DNA of 64,000 nt, from assembly GCA_963920705.1 (NCBI GenBank), contig OY987232.1, positions 8,248,200-8,312,199 of the forward strand, given 5' to 3'. This stretch comes from Odiellus spinosus (Eukaryota > Arthropoda > Arachnida > Opiliones > Phalangiidae). Made by a program: the position numbers and the translations under genes. Shown here one piece after another: positions 24,501 through 34,850 of the stretch; the stretch's first letter is position 1, and each line of letters opens with the position of its first letter. The notes under the pieces were generated by a model. It ran no database searches. It was given only the letters and a program-made list of their open reading frames with translations, and was not told where the DNA came from.

Positions 24501-24985
24501 ACAGCCGCAGTTGATTCAGTCAAACCTCTACATTTTTACCTGTGCCCTTTAATCCCAAATAAAATTAATTTTTTCATAATTTTTTATGTTAATAGCTGCG
24601 GCAGCCGCATTTGATTCCAGTCAAATCTCTACATATGTACCAGTGCCCTTTAAACCCAATTAAAATTAATTTTTTCATAATTTTTGATGTTAATACCTCC
24701 GGCAGCCGCACTTGATTCCTGTCAAATCTCTACATTTTTACCAGTGCCCTTTAATCCCAATTAAAATTTATTTTTTCATCATTTTTGATGTTAATACCTC
24801 CGTCAACCGCAGCGAAATCTTTATATTTTCCCCATTGTCCTTAAACCAAATTTAAAATAATTTTTTCATAATTTTTGATGTTAATACCTCCGACAGACGC
24901 AGCGAAATCTTCATATTTTTATCATTACCCTTTAAACTAATTTTAAATAATTTTTTTTCATTATTTTGGATGTTAATACCATCCT
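21590..24985 (+). repeat. Satellite array, 34 monomers of ~100 bp with higher-order structure
   Basis: Each monomer contains TTGATTCAGTCAAATCTCTA, CATTTTTACCATTGCCC, TTTAATCCCAATTAAAATTA and TTTTTGATGTTAATAGCTGG. Diagnostic variants (AGCGCCC vs ATTGCCC, TCACAAT vs CCTTAT vs ACATTA spacer, CCTCAC vs CCGCAG, TTTCTAC vs TCTCTAC) repeat in a five-monomer order of about 500 bp, for example monomers starting near 21945, 22440, 23135 and 23635. Edge monomers (first one and last four to five) are clearly diverged. Short open frames here are by-products. It is not a CRISPR array: there are no unique spacers. Confidence 0.9.
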
Positions 24986-25075
24986 TATTGCCGTTCGAAA
25001 TGCCAAGTCGTTCGGACTTTCACATTTTTAAAAAGGAGAGTACTTTTAAGTTTTAAGGCGGAGAAATTGAAACTT

Positions 25076-25553
25076 AATGTTATTCTATGGGATTTAGATT
25101 TTTTGTACGAGACTTACCTTTCAGATTTATTTTCTAATGATTCCAGACATTTTTCGGGCTTTATTTTAAGACTAATTTCATAATTTTACACCGATTAGTT
25201 TGGCCACAGTCTATAAACGCCAAAAATATGAAGAAGGAGAAATTAAGTCAGAGTTCAATACCCATAGCCTCCAAATCAAGCGCGCTCCTCCTGCACGTGA
25301 TTTTAAAAAGCCATATAAAACCTAAGCCTAATTTGTCAAGTTAGGCTTAGGTTTTTGGCGAATCTATTTCTCGCCTTGTTGTTCCCTCCGTTTTCATGAA
25401 TAGATTGTGGGCCAACTAATCGGTGTAAAATTATGAAATTAGTCTTAAAATAAAGCTTGAAACTTAATTCATACCACACTGAAAATCCAAGTTTTAAAAA
25501 TATCCGGAAGTATTAGAAAATAAACCTGAAACCAAATCCCATAGAATAACATT
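25076..25553. repeat. Foldback element with ~180-bp arms and central hairpin
   Basis: AATGTTATTCTATGGGATTT at the left (25076) matches the inverted AAATCCCATAGAATAACATT at the right (ends 25553); a second inner pair is TAAGACTAATTTCATAATTT / AAATTATGAAATTAGTCTTA. Near the centre AAAACCTAAGCCTAA (25317-25331) and TTAGGCTTAGGTTTT (25341-25355) form a 15-bp hairpin. No gene. Confidence 0.75.
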
Positions 25554-25890
25554 ACGAATTTGGCCATGCGCGAAACCAGCTAATTACCAAAAAAAGGGTC
25601 AACTTTAGAAATAATTTTAAAATACTTAGACTTAATATTTTTAAATGAAACTTGGAAAGTTCAACAGTCGAACCTTGCTCTACCACTTAAAATTGATTTT
25701 AACCGTAACAAATAATTCCTCTTTTAGTTCTGCGATGCACGGGACATGTCCTCGGAAGAGTCGATTTTAATGTTATTTCAATGGGGAAATGGAGCGTTCT
25801 GATTGGCTAAAGGTCCAATTTTTTAAGGAAATCAAAATTGCATTACAGATGATGATCAGCCCATAACATAGAACCCTACCGGGTTCTCCG

Positions 25891-26400
25891 AATTTAATCT
25901 GTTGATAACAACTATTTTATTCCCTTTGTCCGCCGGTACTATCACTTTGTCTTCTTTCTTCCTTTCTTCTATGAAATTCCTTTCTCGCTTTTTCCTCCTT
26001 TCCATTTCTATCTCGTTTCTCACCAATATACTTATTTCTCTACATTTATCTTCTTCCATTTTATTTGTGTGGAAATGTTTTTCAAATTGCAAGTCTATTT
26101 CTTCATGGTTAAACTTCTTGGGTTTAATTGCATAATCTAGTCCTACACTCAAAAGGTTTAATTCTTCTTCCGCTAGCTCCTTTCCCGTTAGGTTAATAAC
26201 ATTATCGACCTTTCTATTTTTTGTCTGTTCTGTTGTTAAGCTTGTTTTCTCTCTCATCAGGTTTTGAAATTTTACTCTCGGACTATTCTTAGTTTTTTCG
26301 AATTTCCACCAATATGCAGCCTTTACCCTTTTCTTGACCAATTTCCCTGTCTCTTTATTTAATCCCTCTTCAATTGATTTAATCTCCTTTTTTCTAAAAC
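25891..26400 (-). pseudogene. Penelope-like element, N-terminal segment (5' half of the split PLE)
   Basis: A minus frame from 26341 reads, after a basic start, NVINLTGKELAEEELNLLSV GL-type sequence, then long charged helices and VIVPADKGNKIVVINRLN near 25900. 'LT..E..LLS.GL' and 'PADKGN.IVV' are the conserved N-terminal PLE motifs that precede RT. The frame then enters the 5.8-kb insertion, so the printed C-terminus after RLN is not PLE sequence. The RT half resumes at 20064, one base out of frame. Upstream of 26341 the reading is open but weakly conserved. Confidence 0.75.
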
Positions 26401-26776
26401 ATAACCTTGATATTTTATCTCACCAATCGCATGCGTAAAAGTTAACTGCCAATGAAGTGTCCACCCCTCTAATTCGTTGTCCAGTGTGCGTCTGTATATC
26501 ATCAGATCTTATTAAACGTAGATGACCTTTGAACTTTGACTCTACATAACGTCGTAAAACAATTGCTGCTAGGTGGCGATAGTGAGGTGGGAAGTGTGCA
26601 GGTTTACATAAGATAAGCCCCTCTGGGTCGAGGTTCGTGGTGTCCTTAGCAGGCGCAGTTTTACTCTCACCATCTCTCCTGTCGCGTATGGAATTGTTGT
26701 ATTAATTAATTTTAATCAGTTATTAAAAACGTATACTAATTTATTTAAGAATCATCTTTGATTAAAACGTAACAAA

Positions 26777-26795
26777 TGGTAGCAGTGCGTGGTTC
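26777..26795 (+). other. Primer-binding site of the Copia element
   Basis: TGGTAGCAGTGCGTGGTTC begins two bases after the LTR end. It closely resembles the complement of an initiator-Met tRNA 3' end (TGGTAGCAGAG...), the usual primer of many Copia elements. Confidence 0.65.
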
Positions 26796-26917
26796 AAGTA
26801 TATTATTAAAACGCGCAGTATACGAACTGATATGAAGAAAGCCCTGCCAAGGATAAGTGAATTGACGACGTTACATCAGATATAATTCTAGATCAACGTT
26901 TTTCTTTCCGAATTGAC

Positions 26918-27246
26918 GAATTCGGAATGTCCATACTCATAAACCAACTTCTAGGGGCTAAAAACAAATATAATAATGAATTATCGCAATAGATGGCGCG
27001 CCTGCCCCTCAATCTTATCTCTCGTTTTCATACCTATCCACGCATTACACCCGCTGCTATGGGAAACGCGTAGAGGGGAATAATTATCGATCGCCTAGTT
27101 TGTCTCTCTCGTCATAGCGTAGCCAATTAGAATAGGATCAGAATGGGAACTACACAATACTGACATCTCTTAAGAGATCGGCGCATAAAGAGTGTACTGC
27201 AATGGAGGCTGCCCCTGCAAGTTCCTCTTCAATTCTGAATTCGTTT
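26918..27246. mobile_element. Possible short MITE in the Copia leader
   Basis: The block starts GACGAATTCGGAATGTCC and ends CAATTCTGAATTCG, giving imperfect inverted ends; it lies between the PBS and the likely gag start at 27271. Related starts (ATTGACGAATTCGGAATG, then ACTCATAAA and AGATGGCG) occur at 43920-44170 and a weaker one at 59040. Boundaries are uncertain. Confidence 0.45.
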
Positions 27247-27270
27247 ATTTGGTCCAGACACGAAATCAAG

Positions 27271-29180
27271 ATGGCGGAAAGTGGTACGATGGTAACAATA
27301 GATAATCAAATTACGAAACTTAAGTCAACGACATGGAAGTTTGAGATTGAATAAATACTTCGGGAGCGAGGATTATGGGAGATAGTTACGAAATTAGAAA
27401 ACCCTCCAGCGTCAACGGCATCTGCAGAAGAAAAATTAAAGTATAAAGTAAGAGAATCTAGGGCTTACTCAACTATTGCATTGTCTATTGATCCAACAAT
27501 AAGAAGCATGTTCTCAAGCATTAGAATTTCCAATGTTCTTTGGGATTCATTACAGCAAGCCTTTGAACCCATCTCTCGAGCAAGAGTAGGTGCTCTTTTA
27601 ACGGAATTTTTCGCAATCAGATTATCAAGAGGGAGAACTTCTGCCGGACTTTCTGTCTACGTAGGTTGTACTACGTTAACCTACAATTAGAAGAGGCAGG
27701 ATATACAATGATAGATACAGACTTTGCCTATAAGATGATCGGTACGTTCAGGGGCGTAACAACTAGGGGGGCACAGGGGGAATTGCCCCTCCAATGTTAA
27801 TCTTGCCCCCTTCAATAAATTCCTTTGCCCCCTGCAATGTCGAACTTGCCCACTGCAAAATGTTTAGATTGCTCCCTAAAAAAATTTTAGACTGCCCCTC
27901 CGAAATATTTAGATTTTATGGAGTAAAACATTTTCCCTGTTATTTAAAAAAATACTTCTAATTATCCTATATTGGGAGAAATAATTTATATCCAAATCGT
28001 GTAGCTCTAAACATGTATTTCTTTGGTTACTACTAGACCTAGTTCATTATGTTCATATAGAAAAATTTTACTGTTATTGAAAAACACCGTAGTAAAAAGA
28101 GTTGGTTACTCATCGGCTAAGACCGCAGAAAAATGACTAAGTTAGCCTTTAAAGTTGTCAAAAAATAATACACAGACATTCCCACGCTTCGCTTTAATCG
28201 CTTAAAATAAAACAAAAAGTATACTTCAAAAACATAATGGCCCGAACCTCAGCCCTGACTAGACTAGAATGGCCGTTGTTCTGTTGTGTGAATTCTCTAC
28301 GTTAAGGATTTAACTTTAGTAACCTCTAAAAAAGAAAACTGAGGTCTATATTGCGGACATAAAATAGAAATATGAAGGTTTATTAAATGGATATGAGAGC
28401 TTTCGGACCTACTAGAGTAGTGACTCCCATTTCAATCCTTTTCTACTCTCACAAAACAAAATTTACAAAAATAACAAATATACGTCCGAAAGCCCTCCTG
28501 AAAACGTTTATTTAATAAACTGTTTATTTTTACCATGGAGTAGCTATCTCTACTCTAGTGATTTATTAGAAAAGTATTATTCAATACTTGGGGTTGTTCA
28601 ATACTTTTGGGTAGGACTAGGACGTATGTATATGAAAAATGAAAATACCTTTTATTGTAAAAAAGAAAATTATGATATTTTCCCCCCCTCCCATCTGAAA
28701 AAGGTATGCATTTGAAAATAGATTTCTACGAAGGAAAAAATGCAACAAAATTATCACATTTGCGGATTTTCCCCCCTCCTATCTGAAAAACGTTCCTACG
28801 CCCCTTGGTACGTTACCAGTATCATTTGACACTTTGGTTTCTAATATTTATCAACTTAACCATGACGAATTTAAGCCGGAATTCGTGAAAAAGAAATTAC
28901 TCGCCGAGTAGGGAAGACAGACGCAACGAGACACGTCTAATGAATCGGCTACAAACGCCTACGCATTTCAACATATAAAGAAAGCCCAAGCGCAGTCAAA
29001 TAAAAAACAGTATACCAAACCACGTTTCTTTGGTAAATGTTTTAATTGCAACCGCATGGGACACCTAGCCGCCGACTGCAGACAAGGAAAAGGTTTAAGA
29101 ATAAACCGAGAATACGGCAAGAGATTCAAAAACCAGAGGGAGGTACAGGAGCTCATTTTGCCTCAGCCTTACTTACAAAT
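27271..29180 (+). pseudogene. Copia gag, split by a hAT-type insertion
   Basis: From ATG 27271 the frame reads a Copia capsid (TTWKFEIE, then a TAA at about 27350, then RERGLWEIVTKLENPPAS, IALSIDPTIRSMF, and LWDSLQQAFEP). A small insertion near 27665 shifts the frame; YVNLQLEEAGYTMIDTDF follows. After the hAT element the reading resumes at 28815 with LPVSFDTLVSNIYQLNHDEF and reaches the zinc knuckle CFNCNRMGHLAADC at about 29039-29080 (C-x2-C-x4-H-x4-C). It would package the RNA genome. ATG 27271 is chosen because the upstream frame crosses the possible MITE end. Confidence 0.75.
27749..28806. mobile_element. hAT-type non-autonomous DNA transposon in Copia gag
   Basis: The ends CAGGGGCGTAAC and (inverted) AAGGGGCGTAGG are hAT-type TIRs. 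An exact 8-bp duplication GGTACGTT flanks it (27741-27748 and 28807-28814), and the gag reading frame joins across. The 1,058-bp interior has no transposase; both ends contain C-rich runs (CCCCTCC, CCCCCCTCC). Confidence 0.85.
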
Positions 29181-29390
29181 ACAACGACGTTGGATTGGAT
29201 TGTTGATTCAGGCGAAACACAACATTTTTGTATTCAAACGAGCCTGGTTTTTCACGTTTACTCCTTTCGAGCCACAAGCTACTGTTGGTGAAGGTAAATC
29301 AAAAATAAAGGGTCGAGGAGACATTTGGATTCGTATAAACAAGACTGGCAATCTATTATTTTTACTCCTCGAATGAGAAAGAACCTAATA
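29181..29390 (+). pseudogene. Copia aspartic protease region
   Basis: LDWIVDSGETQHFCIQ contains the retropepsin-like DSG site of Copia elements, where W-x-x-DSG is usual. The downstream half is frameshifted within about 60 codons (near 29290). It would cleave the polyprotein. Confidence 0.65.
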
Positions 29391-30300
29391 TCGGAACGTA
29401 TTCTGGATCAAGCTGGTTATGGCATTTAAGATGTGGTGACTTAAATGAAAACGACTTAAAATACATGGGACGTCATGAGATGTTAAGAGAGCTGAAACCG
29501 TTAACGGAAGAATTACACACCTGTATACCGTGTAAACTCGCCAAAAGTACCAGACAACCTTATAAAACGACGGATGGTATTAAAAGCAGGGAAGTACTTG
29601 ACCTAATACATTCGGATGTCTGGGGCCCGTCACATGTGAGCTCGTTAGGGGGAGCTAAGTATTTCATATCATCATAGACGACAACAGTCGCCTCATACAA
29701 GTATTCATGATGGCCAAGAAAAGCGAAACGTTTGATCGATTGAAACAATATAAAATACAAGTCGAAAAAGAGACGGGTAAACGTATTAAAGCCCTACGAA
29801 CGGACAATGGTCTAGAATATTGTACAAAGTAATTCCAGAAGTATTGTCAAGATGAAGGAATCAGTATTCAAAGGACAAATATTTATTCCCCACAGATAAA
29901 TGGAGTCGCTGAAAGATTCAACAGAACTTTATTGAATATGGTCAGATCCATGAAGGAAGATGCTAAATTGCCGGCGTATCTGTGGGGTGAACTTGTCATT
30001 ACAGCAGGATTTTTAAAGAATCGCGTTAGACATTCACAACTTGACAAGGTGCCACTAGAATATAGGATGGGACGAAAGCCAAGCGCCAGTTTCCTGAAAC
30101 GTATCGGTTCACTCGCTTTTGTAAACATTCCGCATCAATGTCGGAGAAATACATTATAACACCGAGCCAAATTGGGAGTCTTGGTTGGATACGCCAATCA
30201 GACGAAAGGATATAGAATTAGGTATCCGAAAGAACGAACTGTTGTAAATGCAAAACACGTATAATTCTATGAAAACATACTCGATAGAGAGGGATGTAAA
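29391..30300 (+). pseudogene. Copia pre-integrase and integrase domains with stops
   Basis: SWLWHLRCGDLNENDLKYMG and CIPCKLAKSTRQPY are the GAG_pre-integrase/zinc region (His pair, Cys pair). VLDLIHSDVWGP holds the first catalytic Asp, ALRTDNGLEY the second, and the NGVAERFNRTLLNMVRSM block the Glu. A stop interrupts after EYCTK at about 29830, and frameshifts lie near 29670 and 30150. The later GVLVGYANQTKGYRIRYP block is the conserved Copia region after the integrase core. The enzyme would insert cDNA. Confidence 0.8.
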
Positions 30301-30459
30301 GCGTCTCAGGAGGAAAATGAAGTTATAATCTGGCCATCAGACAACAATGACGAATACAATTATATCGTAAATAATATGGTTACACAGTCTCAACCCGCAA
30401 TAAATGGTTTCACGATAAAAGACTCAATCCCAACTAAAACTATAATCAACGATCTTACA

Positions 30460-30880
30460 GTAGAAACGCTCAATTACCCACCGAAGAAATCGCTCAACAA
30501 TTACCTACAGTAGAAAACGCTCAACAATTAATTACAGTAGAAAATGCACTTCAAGAAAACGCGATTTACAATTTACCTGTAGGGTGGCTAAGAGAAGTAA
30601 CCATTAGAAAGAAATTAGCATCGAAAGGCCTAGCTGACATCTATTACCACGATTCTCAGGGTAATAAATGGAGATCTAAAAGGAAGCTAGAAGAACATAT
30701 ACTAACGAATAATTTACAAATTAATCCGGATGGTTTCGATTTCTCAAAGAAGAATTTAGCTGCAACTCTTACAGCAAGTATCACTGAAAAGGATATTGAT
30801 GAATGTTTCAAGCCTTTTGTGTCGATGTACAATTACCAAAAAACAATGAAGCAATGAAAAAGAATGGAAAATCAAGATAA
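30460..30880 (+). pseudogene. Copia linker with an MBD-like (methyl-CpG-binding) domain
   Basis: In the frame containing 30573-30755 the translation reads LPVGWLREV, then basic residues, GLADIYYHDSQGNKWRSK, RKLEEHIL and finally PDGFDFSKK. This follows the MBD pattern of MeCP2/MBD1-4 proteins: LP-x-GW-x-R, D-hydrophobic-Y, QG, RSK, hydrophobic heptads, and terminal FDF, in about 61 residues. The frame is open from about 30488; upstream, TVEN-AQQL-type 9-residue repeats occur three times, one with a 1-base deletion. Downstream the reading (VQLPKNNEAMKK) looks like the start of Copia RT, then homology is cut. The domain therefore sits between integrase and RT. Assignment is by eye; no search was run. 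Confidence 0.7.
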
Positions 30881-30889
30881 TTATATACA

Positions 30890-31668
30890 ACGTCTCACAT
30901 TGGATATCATCGCCTTCCACCATCAACTTTACGGTCGAACCTCAATGGTGGACAGTTGAAGGCGATTATACGCAATGGGACGTCTCCCACTGTTATAATC
31001 ACATCGACCAGCCCCACACCAAGGTCCAACCTCCAGTTTCCGATATCAGCGGGCCATACTAGCGAGGCGTCCCTCTCTATGGCCCGCATAAACCTTCCAC
31101 TCTCCAAACATCGCCCCACCAATGGGTAAACGAGCTTTGCGAACCAAGCACCTAGAGATCAAGAATCAACAAGACATTGAAGGGGATTTTCCTCCCAACT
31201 TCATGGCCACATCGCTCGATTAATAAAGCCTTCTAATGTTTTATATACTACCTTTTTCGAATGAATGCAAATGAGCCTTATGGTGTGATATCGTTTAGGG
31301 AAATGAAACACAATATTAATTTATATTATAAATGAAAATATCAAAATGGTTAAACTTAATCTAATTAAAAATAAAGTCGAAAAATCAATTTAAAATTCGA
31401 GATAGTTTAGAAGATATTTATGAAATTGTCCAAAAATTTAAAGAAATGTGACCCTTTAATACCAGTTTGAGTTGGCAGCACGCGCTAAGTCATTTTCCAT
31501 TCATATCATTTAGTCAAAAAAGCATAGGTATAACGGGGTGCGTAGGCTGTGGCATGCTGCAAACTTGGGTTGGATTGAAGAATATAAAGATGCGTTTACA
31601 CAGGTATCCAAGATAGAAACGACATAATTTAGATAAGAGATAAAGGCGCGTTCACAGGGATAAAGAAA
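30890..31668 (-). repeat. Inverted partial copy of the 2.24-kb family (copy C)
   Basis: Reverse complement of the region corresponding to about 15600-16340, including CCTTCCACCATC, GACGTCTCCCA and GAGGCGTCCC lines. It abuts the broken Copia element on the left and copy D on the right, so the family is tandem here too. Confidence 0.75.
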
Positions 31669-31682
31669 TGATTATATTATTA

Positions 31683-34131
31683 TTATTTTTACCTCCCCGA
31701 CTGAACTTTAGTTCAGGGGGAGGTTTTACACTGATCGTGTCTGGGTGTGTGTGTCACTTCTTGTGTAAGCGGATATCACGTGACCGAGCTCGTGGAGCCA
31801 GCTTATCGTTCAATTCCGTTTAACGGGAATTACCTCCTTTAAGCGTGGCTGCCACATTAAGTTTCAAGTGTTGTGCAATGATATGCAACAGGACGTCTCC
31901 AATTGCATATTATCACCTTCCACCATCCACTTTACGGTCAAACCTCGATGCTGGACAGCTAAATCGTCTAGACATTGAAGGGAAGGGGTTTTCCTCCCAA
32001 CTTCATGGCCACATTGCTCGACTACCTTAATGAAGTGAATGCAAATGTGTGATATCGTTTAGGGAAATGAAACTCAATATGAATTTATATTATAATTAAA
32101 AATATCAAAATGGTTCAACTTAATCTAATTAATAATGTAGACGAAAAATCAATTTAAAATTCGAGATAGTTTAGAAGATATATAAGAAATTATCCAAAAA
32201 TTTAAAGAAATTTGACCGTTTAATAACCAGCAAGAGTTGGCACCACACGCTAAGCTGTTTTGAATATATCATTTAGTCATAAAGCAATGGTATAACGGGT
32301 AGTATAGGCTAAGGCTTACTGAAAACTTGGGGTGGATTGAAGAATCTAAATAATGGTACGTTTACACGGGCATCCAAGATAGAAACGACTTAAGATTTAA
32401 AGCTGAGGCGGATTGATACAAAATGTTAAACTTCTTAAGAAAAATTATAGTCGTGAAAACTCCCCTTGGACAGAAGTACAGTAGGTTTCCCGTGTTTAAA
32501 AAACAACAATTTTGAATAAAAAATGGACATCTGATATTGGAAAAAATAGGCTTCAGATTTCTCCACTATAAAACTAAGAAACATTTCCGATTATTTTCAT
32601 AATCAAAAGAAGCCTTGTACAGTGAACTTCGTTAGCAGACCACGAGACGAGGCGAGGCGAGACGAGACCTATAATGACTATAAAGCAGTGAGTGTTTTCG
32701 GACTCGACATATGAGATAATTACAGTCAGTAAAAGGTTAACAGTTCTTCATACGGCCTCGTTATTCTAAACATAAAAGGAGTTATTCAAGTATAAATATT
32801 AATGGTATGGAAATTAGTCTACTTTCAGTCTTCAAGATATTTTATTTTATCATAGGAGTGGAAACTAACGTCTTGTCAGCCGGTTTGCAAAATAACCTCT
32901 CGACCAGCTACATCCTTGGACTCTTCCAATGACTGTGATCACTCGTATGATGAAAATATTACTAATGGTCCTCTATTATCACGTCAAAACAAGAATTTCA
33001 GACGAAAACTGTACCGGAAGTAATTGCCAATCATCTACCGACAATGGGTTGTAAATGGAACATTCAGTCTAAAATATTTCTTGGTTTGTCCAAGAGGAAC
33101 TTGCTACCATATCTTCGTCGTTTTAATTCCTTGCCATCCCAGAGTAAATCCTTCGTCTTTATCAAATCAGTGGATTATCAAAGATAATCACACAGTACAG
33201 CCTATGCTCAAGTGTTAATTTACATGAACTTGTATTTTACATATTTACTTTGAAAATAAACATTTCATTTCGTGTGTGTCTATTAAGAAATCTACCCCTT
33301 GCCGTAACGCAGGACATTTCATTTGGTGTGTATATTAAAAAGGCTTCGACCTACCGCATATAATTATGGGTAACGCTGGACACACTTTTGCATTCTCTGA
33401 ATCCTTGAGGTTAAGGGAAAATTCTTATACTCCGTAACCTAGATGGGAAATAGAGAAGTGTAATTCAAATGCACGCTGTTTTTCTACTCTTCCAATACTC
33501 TACATTTCTTTTCATCTTTTATTTTAGGTAGGGTTAGGTTAGGTTATGTCACCTTAACGTCGTGGTCGGGGATGTTACATTTTGGTTATATGTACCTGGA
33601 AGTACTGTTACGTTCTAGCGAAATTGGAAACAGTGTATTTTGACTTGTTTTTAATTTCTCCGATTATCTAAAATAAATAAGTGCGCGTAAAATATGCTAA
33701 GCTTCAATGTTGCAAAGCTTTAAGGATAATAACGTCATTTAATCAAAGGAGGATAAGTGTATTAGTGACAAACGTAAAATCGAGTTCACCAGCACGCAGG
33801 TATGTGTAGCCTAATAAATTTGAAGTCGGAAATCACGTGACGCATGTAAAATATAAAGCCATTTTGATATTCTTGTGAGAATCAGCTTTATGTATGGGGA
33901 AAAGCTGTAATCTTCTGGCAAACTTGCGAACAGTAGCGTAACAATTGATATTAATAACTAGCAGTAGCTCTCAAATTAAGTTTTTAGAATTCTCGCTCGT
34001 TTTGCAAATGCATTTCGCACGAAATGTTACGTGTGTGGATGCGCAGATCGAACCAGGTTATTCATGCCACAATTTACAGTTGTCGAACTTTCTTAAACCG
34101 GATTGACATTGAAATTGCTCGTGTTTTATTT
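31683..34131 (-). repeat. Inverted copy of the 2.24-kb family (copy D), with an insertion and without the MITE
   Basis: Starts with the terminal palindrome (ACCTCCCCGACTGAACTTTA) and follows the unit in reverse. It is broken by a foreign segment at 32500-33756 and resumes until the match to CTCGTGTTTTA at about 34131. At 34060 it runs from GAACCAGGTTA straight to TTCATGCCACAATT, whereas units 1 and 2 have 528 extra bases there. Confidence 0.75.
32500..33756. mobile_element. 1.26-kb unclassified insertion in copy D
   Basis: The flanks GTGTTTAA (32492-32499) and GTGTATTA (33757-33764) look like a diverged 8-bp duplication, and the 2.24-kb unit continues on both sides. The interior has no gene. 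It includes GGTTAGGTTAGGTT and GGTCGGGGATGTTACATTTT at 33525-33580, the reverse of the 10780-10870 sequence. Confidence 0.55.
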
Positions 34132-34559
34132 GATATTAAAACCGGGTCGTGCCGGCCTGGTTTATTTATAGGTCTCTCACAATTTCATCAGAAACGTCTA
34201 TGGAGATTACCCTTATGAGGTGGTAAACTTTTTCAACTTGATAACTGAAATCATCGTCTCCCGACCCCGAGCCGTTTAATTAAGAGTTTGCATTCGAGAG
34301 AGAACAATATGTTAGGATCAAGGGGGTACTCTATATTTTTCTATACGTTTCGGTTTACATATACTATCGTTTTGGAAATGGTGAAGTGAATGTTTTCAAT
34401 TGATAGTGTAATACAGTAGAACTGTTAATAATTCAGTATAAAAAGTCATGAACCATATGTCAAACTATCAGTCGAAAGTTTTCCACGTTTATGAGCATCT
34501 TGTTATATCGCAATTCTTCTTTGCTTTGAACAAAAACTTTACTTCGAAATTTTGTGAAT

Positions 34560-34850
34560 ATATACTTTGGTAATTTGTGGATCTATACTTGGGAAATTTG
34601 TGGACATATTTGGGAAATTGGTGGACATATTTGGGAAATTTGTGGACCTATATTTGGGAAATTTGTGGATCTAATCTGGGAAAATTCGTGGATCTATTCT
34701 ATGGAAATTTTTGGATCTTGGGAAATTTGTTTGTCTATACTTGGGAAATTAATGAATCTATACTTGGGAAATTTGTGATTTCGATAGTATAGATCCCAAA
34801 ATTTCCCCAGAATAGATCCACAAAATTCCCAAGTATAGGTCCACAAATTT
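34560..34850. repeat. Minisatellite in the left TIR
   Basis: Units of GGGAAATTTGTGGACATATT (with CTATACT variants) repeat about eight times, then invert after 34790 (CACAAAATTCCCAAGTATAG). The right TIR carries the same unit. Confidence 0.85.

Larger units (their letters stand above)
20065..25890. mobile_element. 5.8-kb composite insertion that splits the PLE, carrying satellite DNA
   Basis: The direct repeat AATTTAAT lies at 20057-20064 and 25891-25898, exactly where the PLE protein reading breaks off (VVINRLN on the right, INEVNKAFSGKTF on the left). The insert contains, left to right, a long inverted repeat, 34 satellite monomers and a second foldback, and ends with the small hairpin GAACCC-TACC-GGGTTC (25871-25886) plus TCCG. 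There are no matching TIRs at the two outer ends and no coding frame. A Helitron-like or foldback-type carrier is possible; alternatively several insertions accumulated at one point. Confidence 0.6.
26440..30885 (+). mobile_element. Copia-type LTR retrotransposon, truncated before RT, with MBD-like segment
   Basis: Order on the plus strand: LTR ending AACA at 26774, PBS at 26777, gag, DSG protease, GAG_pre-integrase and integrase, then an MBD-like segment. Integrase before RT is the Copia order. RT and RNase H and the 3' LTR are missing; homology stops at about 30885 where an inverted copy of the 2.24-kb repeat family begins. The LTR left edge is not determined (26440 is a guess). Several stops and frameshifts are present, and gag is interrupted by a hAT-type element. 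Confidence 0.8.

Noticed and set aside
21590..24985. CRISPR-like regular array
   Set aside because: Whole monomers repeat with no unique spacers; eukaryotic satellite context.
25902..26135. Hydrophobic plus frame that looks like a membrane protein
   Set aside because: Antisense of the charged PLE N-terminal region.
34554..34792. Periodic NLWTYLG / ICGHIWE frames and those at 40621-40945
   Set aside because: Minisatellite by-products in TIRs.
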